Assembly (NCBI RefSeq): GCF_014529535.1
Contig: NW_023503608.1
Span: forward strand, 12,264,501-12,328,500
Length of the DNA: 64,000 nt
Reading direction: 5' to 3'
Source of the DNA: Bradysia coprophila
Lineage: Eukaryota; Arthropoda; Insecta; Diptera; Sciaridae
The notes beneath the pieces were generated by a model. That model saw only the letters and a program-made list of their open reading frames with translations. It was not told the DNA's origin and did not search any database. Below are positions 59,677 through 64,000 of this stretch, piece by piece; position 1 is the first letter of the stretch; each line of letters starts with the position of its first letter. Made by a program: the position numbers and the translations under genes.

Positions 59677-60860
59677 GGTAAAAATCACAAAAAAAAATAA
59701 ATAAATTACAAATTAAACGAAACACAAATCACGGATGGACGTCACACGTGGTTAGCTATTGCGTCTACAATGATTGAGAACACAATTTATTCTGTACTAC
59801 CACCCCAGTAAAGTTTAAGTAACAGGTCATTCAGCGTTGGAATAAGTGAGTGCACACATGTGTGCGAAAATATAAAATTGCTTCACATAGTCCGGTTCTA
59901 TTCTGCTTGTTACATTATTGGTGTAGTTTTCAAATATTCTGTTATTAGTTAACTGTGCCATAAAGTAACGAAGCATTTACAAATTTATTTAACAATTCGA
60001 TGAAAATTCGAACAAAATGTTCAAAATGTATTTCGTATTCACTTTAGGAGGATATTTACAAAAACCGCTCATGTGGATGACGATAAAAGAACGTGTTGAA
60101 GGTATTATATCTACTATTTCAATGGAATTGAGAAACCTGTGGGATATGAGTGGACTTGCTGGTCGTCGCTCAGTATTTCCTTTCCATTATAGACGGCAAG
60201 TAGTACTTAACTCCGACGAAAAATAAAGACTCACGTTTTCGTATGGTTATTGACCTCGGCTCCGCCTCGGATTAAAAAAAATTCAAGCAAAAACTCGACT
60301 TTTTTATCAACTTTTCCGTCCTTGTGACATAATAGTTAGTTTCTTAACGGGTTTTTAACCTTAAAAGGGTTTTTTAACGAATGAGAAGTTTGCAGCACGA
60401 GCCGGAGGCGAGCTAAGTTTTTCCTAAACGATGTTAAAATTGCGCCTATTTTAACAATAGGTAGGAAAATAACTATTACTGTATACGAAACGTATGTAAC
60501 AGTGGCGTTCATCGCTTTTATCTGCGTTGTTGTCCATAACAGATAAACAGTCTTTCATAAAAATGATTCTAACGATAATTTCACTTCAACTCGAAGTTTT
60601 CAATAATGTTAGGGTCTGATATTTGTAGGAAGCTCGGTAACAGCACATTAACTCGAGCTGCAAACACCAGACTAGTCAAAATAAAAATCTCCAGACCAGT
60701 ACGTAATAACTCGCGGTGACCTCCAGAAACACCACTGCTGTCATTTACGAAAAGCAAGTTTCCGATAGGCTCAACCAATCACTTCAAAAGAGCAGAGCAA
60801 CTGATTTTACTAGTTGTCATTTGGCCTCTTATTTTGTATGGAACGTCCGTAACGCAGTGG
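59677..60860. other. Oskar upstream region; one small plus-strand frame
   Basis: A plus-strand ATG frame at 60017-60226 (69 codons) ends beside an AATAAA, includes an acceptor-like ttcactttag and reads with some protein character (MTIKERVEGIISTISMELRN, then LWDMSGLAGRRSVFPFHYRR). I do not recognise it and give it low weight. The words cctcggctccgcctcgg near 60256 match about 2728 inverted. Confidence 0.3.
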
Positions 60861-60865
60861 CATAT

Positions 60866-61899
60866 TAGGCCTGTTCAAATTTGAATAATTATTTTAGATT
60901 CTATCGGCATGCTATCAGAGAGTTAAAATGGTTCAAAAAAAGAGACCCGTATTTTTTATATAATTTTTTGAAGCGTTTTTGTTCTGGGGAGGTTCGTTCG
61001 AAGGAAAATCCCGAGTTTGGCTGGTTTTTAGACAGTTTTCGGCACTAAACTCAACCAAAACCTCGAACATATGTGCACTAACTCAATTGTTGTCAAAGGA
61101 TATGCAAAATTAGAGTCTCGTTTTGAATATGAGCGAATTTAGTCAAGTGGTTGGAGAGAACGAGCCTGAGAAGCGCTTGCAATCGATGCCAACGTGAAAG
61201 GCTAATCTAGTTTTTGGGGGTTAAGCACATCATTAACACCAGTGACTTGGGCGTCAAAAGATTTTAGTAAAATCGTGGAACCGGTCCTGAGCACGTTCAA
61301 AAAGAACACTTTTCGGTCGCTTACCCACCATTCAACACGGGAAAACTAAGTGTGTACATATAGGCTACGAATCACATGAGTTAGTTGATGAAAATTAACC
61401 ATCGCCGTGCATGCGAGCACGCCAAATGAAACTCACTCTTTTGACAAACATAACCGAACCGCGAAAACGATTTTTTTCCCCTGAAAGTGTGTTTAAAGAC
61501 TCATCTTTTGACGCTTAAATCACTGATGTTAATGATGTGCTTAACCCTAAAAAACTAGATTACCCTTTCACGTTGGCATCGATTGCAAGCGCTTCTCAGG
61601 CTCGTCCTCTCCAACCATTTGACTAAATTCGTTCATATTCAAAACGAGACTCTAAATTTGCATTTCCTTTGACAACAATTGAGGTAGCGCGTTTATGTTT
61701 GAGGTTTTGGTTGAGTTTAGCGCCGAAAACTGTCTAAAAACTAGCCAAACTCAGAATTTTCCTTCGAATGAACCTCCCCAGAACAAAAACGCTTCAAACA
61801 ATTATATAAAAAATACGGGTCTCTTTTTTTGAACCACTGTAACTCTCTGATAGCATGCCGATAGAATCTAAAATAATTATTCAAATTTGAACAGGCCTA
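60866..61899. mobile_element. 1.03-kb foldback element with 9-bp target duplication
   Basis: Inverted arms of about 400 bp (60866 to about 61265; about 61495 to 61899) surround a ~230-bp spacer. Ends read taggcctgttcaaatttgaa and its reverse complement. Matching inner blocks include gcatgctatcagagagtt, ggaaaatcccgagtttggct (ttggct... diverged), gagaagcgcttgcaatcgat and gtgcttaaccc. The flanks carry perfect direct repeats gtggcatat at 60857-60865 and 61900-61908. Arms differ by scattered substitutions, so it is older than the 34.5-kb foldback. It has no coding potential. Confidence 0.9.
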
Positions 61900-61908
61900 G
61901 TGGCATAT

Positions 61909-64000
61909 ACATAAAAAACTGAATTTATATGAGAATTTTGGACAACTCCGTCGGGGAACCTCTCAGTTAAATTCTGTTCTAATGCCTGTTCTTGGAGTGT
62001 CTTCAGCTTTAGTACTGAACCAAGTACTAGAGAAAACTGAGTTTATTAGAAAAATTTTGGCTTTGCCGTCGAAGAGAACCTTGAAAATTCTATCCTCTTG
62101 CTACGGTTCATCGTTTTATCTTTAACTGCATTATTTTTACCATATTTTTGCTATTCAATGGAACATTAGTCTGACTTCATCACTTACCCCTGCCATCGTT
62201 GTTGATGATAGCTAACTTGAGCCGTTCCTAAAAGGTTAATAAAATGCATTGAGCAAAAGTAAATTTAATCCAAACTTTTAATAATATAATTTTGTGAGAA
62301 TTTTTTACAATCGTTTCATATTTAAGCTTTATACACACGAAATTGTTGTACTCCAACAATAATTTTTTTTTTCGGATTTACAAACAATGCACAGCAATGC
62401 AACAACGCGCGCAAAGTTCGTTACACGATAATTCACAAACTGGTAAAATGACTATGAACTTTACAAAGACCTCAAGGAAAACTCATGGATAAACCGAATG
62501 TAAAACAATATCTTTTGCGAAAAAGAAAGTGCACTGTTGCACGCCTAAGTCTTTTTATGAGTTACTTCATATCGCCATATATAACCATACAACAAGAAGT
62601 ATGACTAACGATACATTACATGTTAAATGGCAATGTTTTGGTATGTATAGTGCATTGAATCTAATGCCTATACCATCTTATAATATTAGTTATCTACATA
62701 CAATGCCTGAAAAACGAATGCACTTTTTTATTTATTACTTTTCATTCAATTCGTTACTTTATTGCAATCAAACACTCACTTTGAATCTATGTGGTTGTTG
62801 TACTTGTTGTACATAGAAAAGTGAAATTAAATTCTTATTTTCACATCGAGATTTTATTTTTTCTCCAGCTATTATTTGCACGAATAAACAATATTCAACT
62901 GCCGCACCGCAGTAGAGGTTAATGTATATAAAAAAAAATGTTAATAAAAATCTTTCATGAAGAAAATTGCACTTTTATTTTCGTTTCATGTCAGTTTCGG
63001 CTTTAAGAGTTATTAAATAACAATAAAAATAAGATTATTATGTTTAATGCACATTTGATGCATTTTTTTTTCTTTTTAGTTTTTTCCGCTATGCTATTGA
63101 AATGCATTAAAATATTTGACGGTATGTATAGTGTATATAAATATATATACATTGTATAAAGAGTGGAGAAAGAGGAGAAGGTATAAATCCGAATATGCTA
63201 TATATATATTGACTATAACGTCGGGTAAAGCTTATTAATGCAGAAGTTCAATAAACTTTTGAAGAAAAAGAAATTTTAATGTTTTGAGATTCGACCACTA
63301 TTTTTGGTGTCACTTTTTTTGTTTTGCATTTGTTTTCAATAAGAAATTGCGTGTCTATTACGGAAGTGGATCGTTATTACGTTTTCTAGAAGCAAAAGGC
63401 ATATACTTTAACTGGAGCTGTCGATTTATCGATAGAATAAAATGTACTTGTGTTATGCGGAATACATTTTTTGAGTGATTTTATCAAGTTTAGAAACGTT
63501 AAACTGGAAATCATCAGATGCAGTGAGAGGTAATAGCCTTCGCTCATTCCAGAAGTAATAATTAGCCAAAAAGTCCTTATGGAAGATCTAATGTTTGACG
63601 GTGTACAATACTGTCCATGTCCAGTACACGAACTGAGAAAAATGACTCTCGTCTAACAATAGCGTGGTGCGGTATTTCTTTGTTGGTATTGGTATTTGTA
63701 TTCAAAAAAGGTATAGGTGAAAAACTTTTACATCAGTGGAAATTTTACTTTTATTTTGTAATTTTATGAAACCGTGCAATGTTATGCCAATTTTATGTTT
63801 TATGTGCTCGGAACATAGGTTGTTTTGATGTTTAAATGTATGTTCGGCTTACAGGAAAAAGAAACACTAATTATTGTTTTTAATCATGAAAAATGGAATG
63901 AGTTGAGGTGTATTTTTATTTGCAGTTTATACACCAACTCAAGCAGTAGTTTGAAAATTGAAAAAATAAAATTACTCCTCTCGTGTGAACATTAATCATT
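61909..64000. other. No gene seen
   Basis: AT-rich to the window end. A 95-codon frame at 62529-62816 lacks ATG support and domain. No long inverted repeat noted. Confidence 0.45.

Overview
The window looks like nuclear DNA of an insect, most likely a lower (nematoceran, perhaps fungus-gnat-like) dipteran. The evidence is: very AT-rich intergenic DNA, short GT-AG introns (58-69 bp in several genes) beside a few of more than 1 kb, TATA boxes and AATAAA signals in eukaryotic positions, and a gene set that fits an insect (oskar, trailer hitch/LSM14, an R&R-type cuticle protein, a ringmaker/TPPP homologue). Species assignment is inference. I see no prokaryotic operons, CRISPR arrays, rRNA or convincing tRNA genes.

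Nine genes could be reconstructed from raw sequence. In order: (1) 10713-11010 (-), a two-exon secreted peptide gene with TATA box and poly(A) signal, encoding signal peptide + acidic spacer + short cationic C-terminus, an antimicrobial-peptide-like layout; (2) 16980-18846 (-), mitochondrial cytochrome c1; (3) 19501-24482 (+), the LSM14/Trailer hitch mRNP protein, divergent from cytochrome c1 with only about 650 bp between the start codons; (4) 29298-30307 (-), a Rebers-Riddiford cuticle protein; (5) 32838-33850 (+), a short-chain dehydrogenase of the insect ADH/15-PGDH-like group; (6) 39435-40089 (-), TPPP/p25-alpha; (7) 50032-51374 (+), OSGEP/Kae1, the tRNA t6A-forming subunit of KEOPS; (8) 51764-52386 (+), mitochondrial ribosomal protein S34, about 390 bp downstream of OSGEP on the same strand; (9) 57657-59676 (-), an oskar homologue with an N-terminal LOTUS domain and a C-terminal OSK (inactive SGNH hydrolase-like) domain. 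The genes are independent housekeeping, cuticle, germ-line and secreted-effector loci, not one pathway.

The rest is gene-poor and packed with palindromic or inverted-repeat elements. Main ones: a hairpin cluster at 7.5-10.3 kb, with near-perfect palindromes and a 9-bp satellite enclosed by inverted repeats; terminal-inverted-repeat elements at 13.07-14.17, 14.75-15.74 (8-bp target duplication), 42.08-43.68 and 45.46-46.27 kb (8-bp target duplication, GC-rich ends, a hairpin nested inside); long foldbacks at 34.46-35.05 kb and 60.87-61.90 kb (9-bp target duplication); and a composite at 52.8-54.2 kb holding the C-terminal part of an R2-like retrotransposon protein. There are also tandem repeats (17-, 20-, ~115-, 9- and 8-bp units) and three copies of one dispersed ~170-bp repeat.

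The observations I would follow first are the uncharacterised cationic peptide gene, the oskar locus with its unresolved exon 2-3 junction and an exon-like reading frame on the opposite strand in that intron, and the unusual density of long hairpins, which could be substrates for double-stranded-RNA processing.
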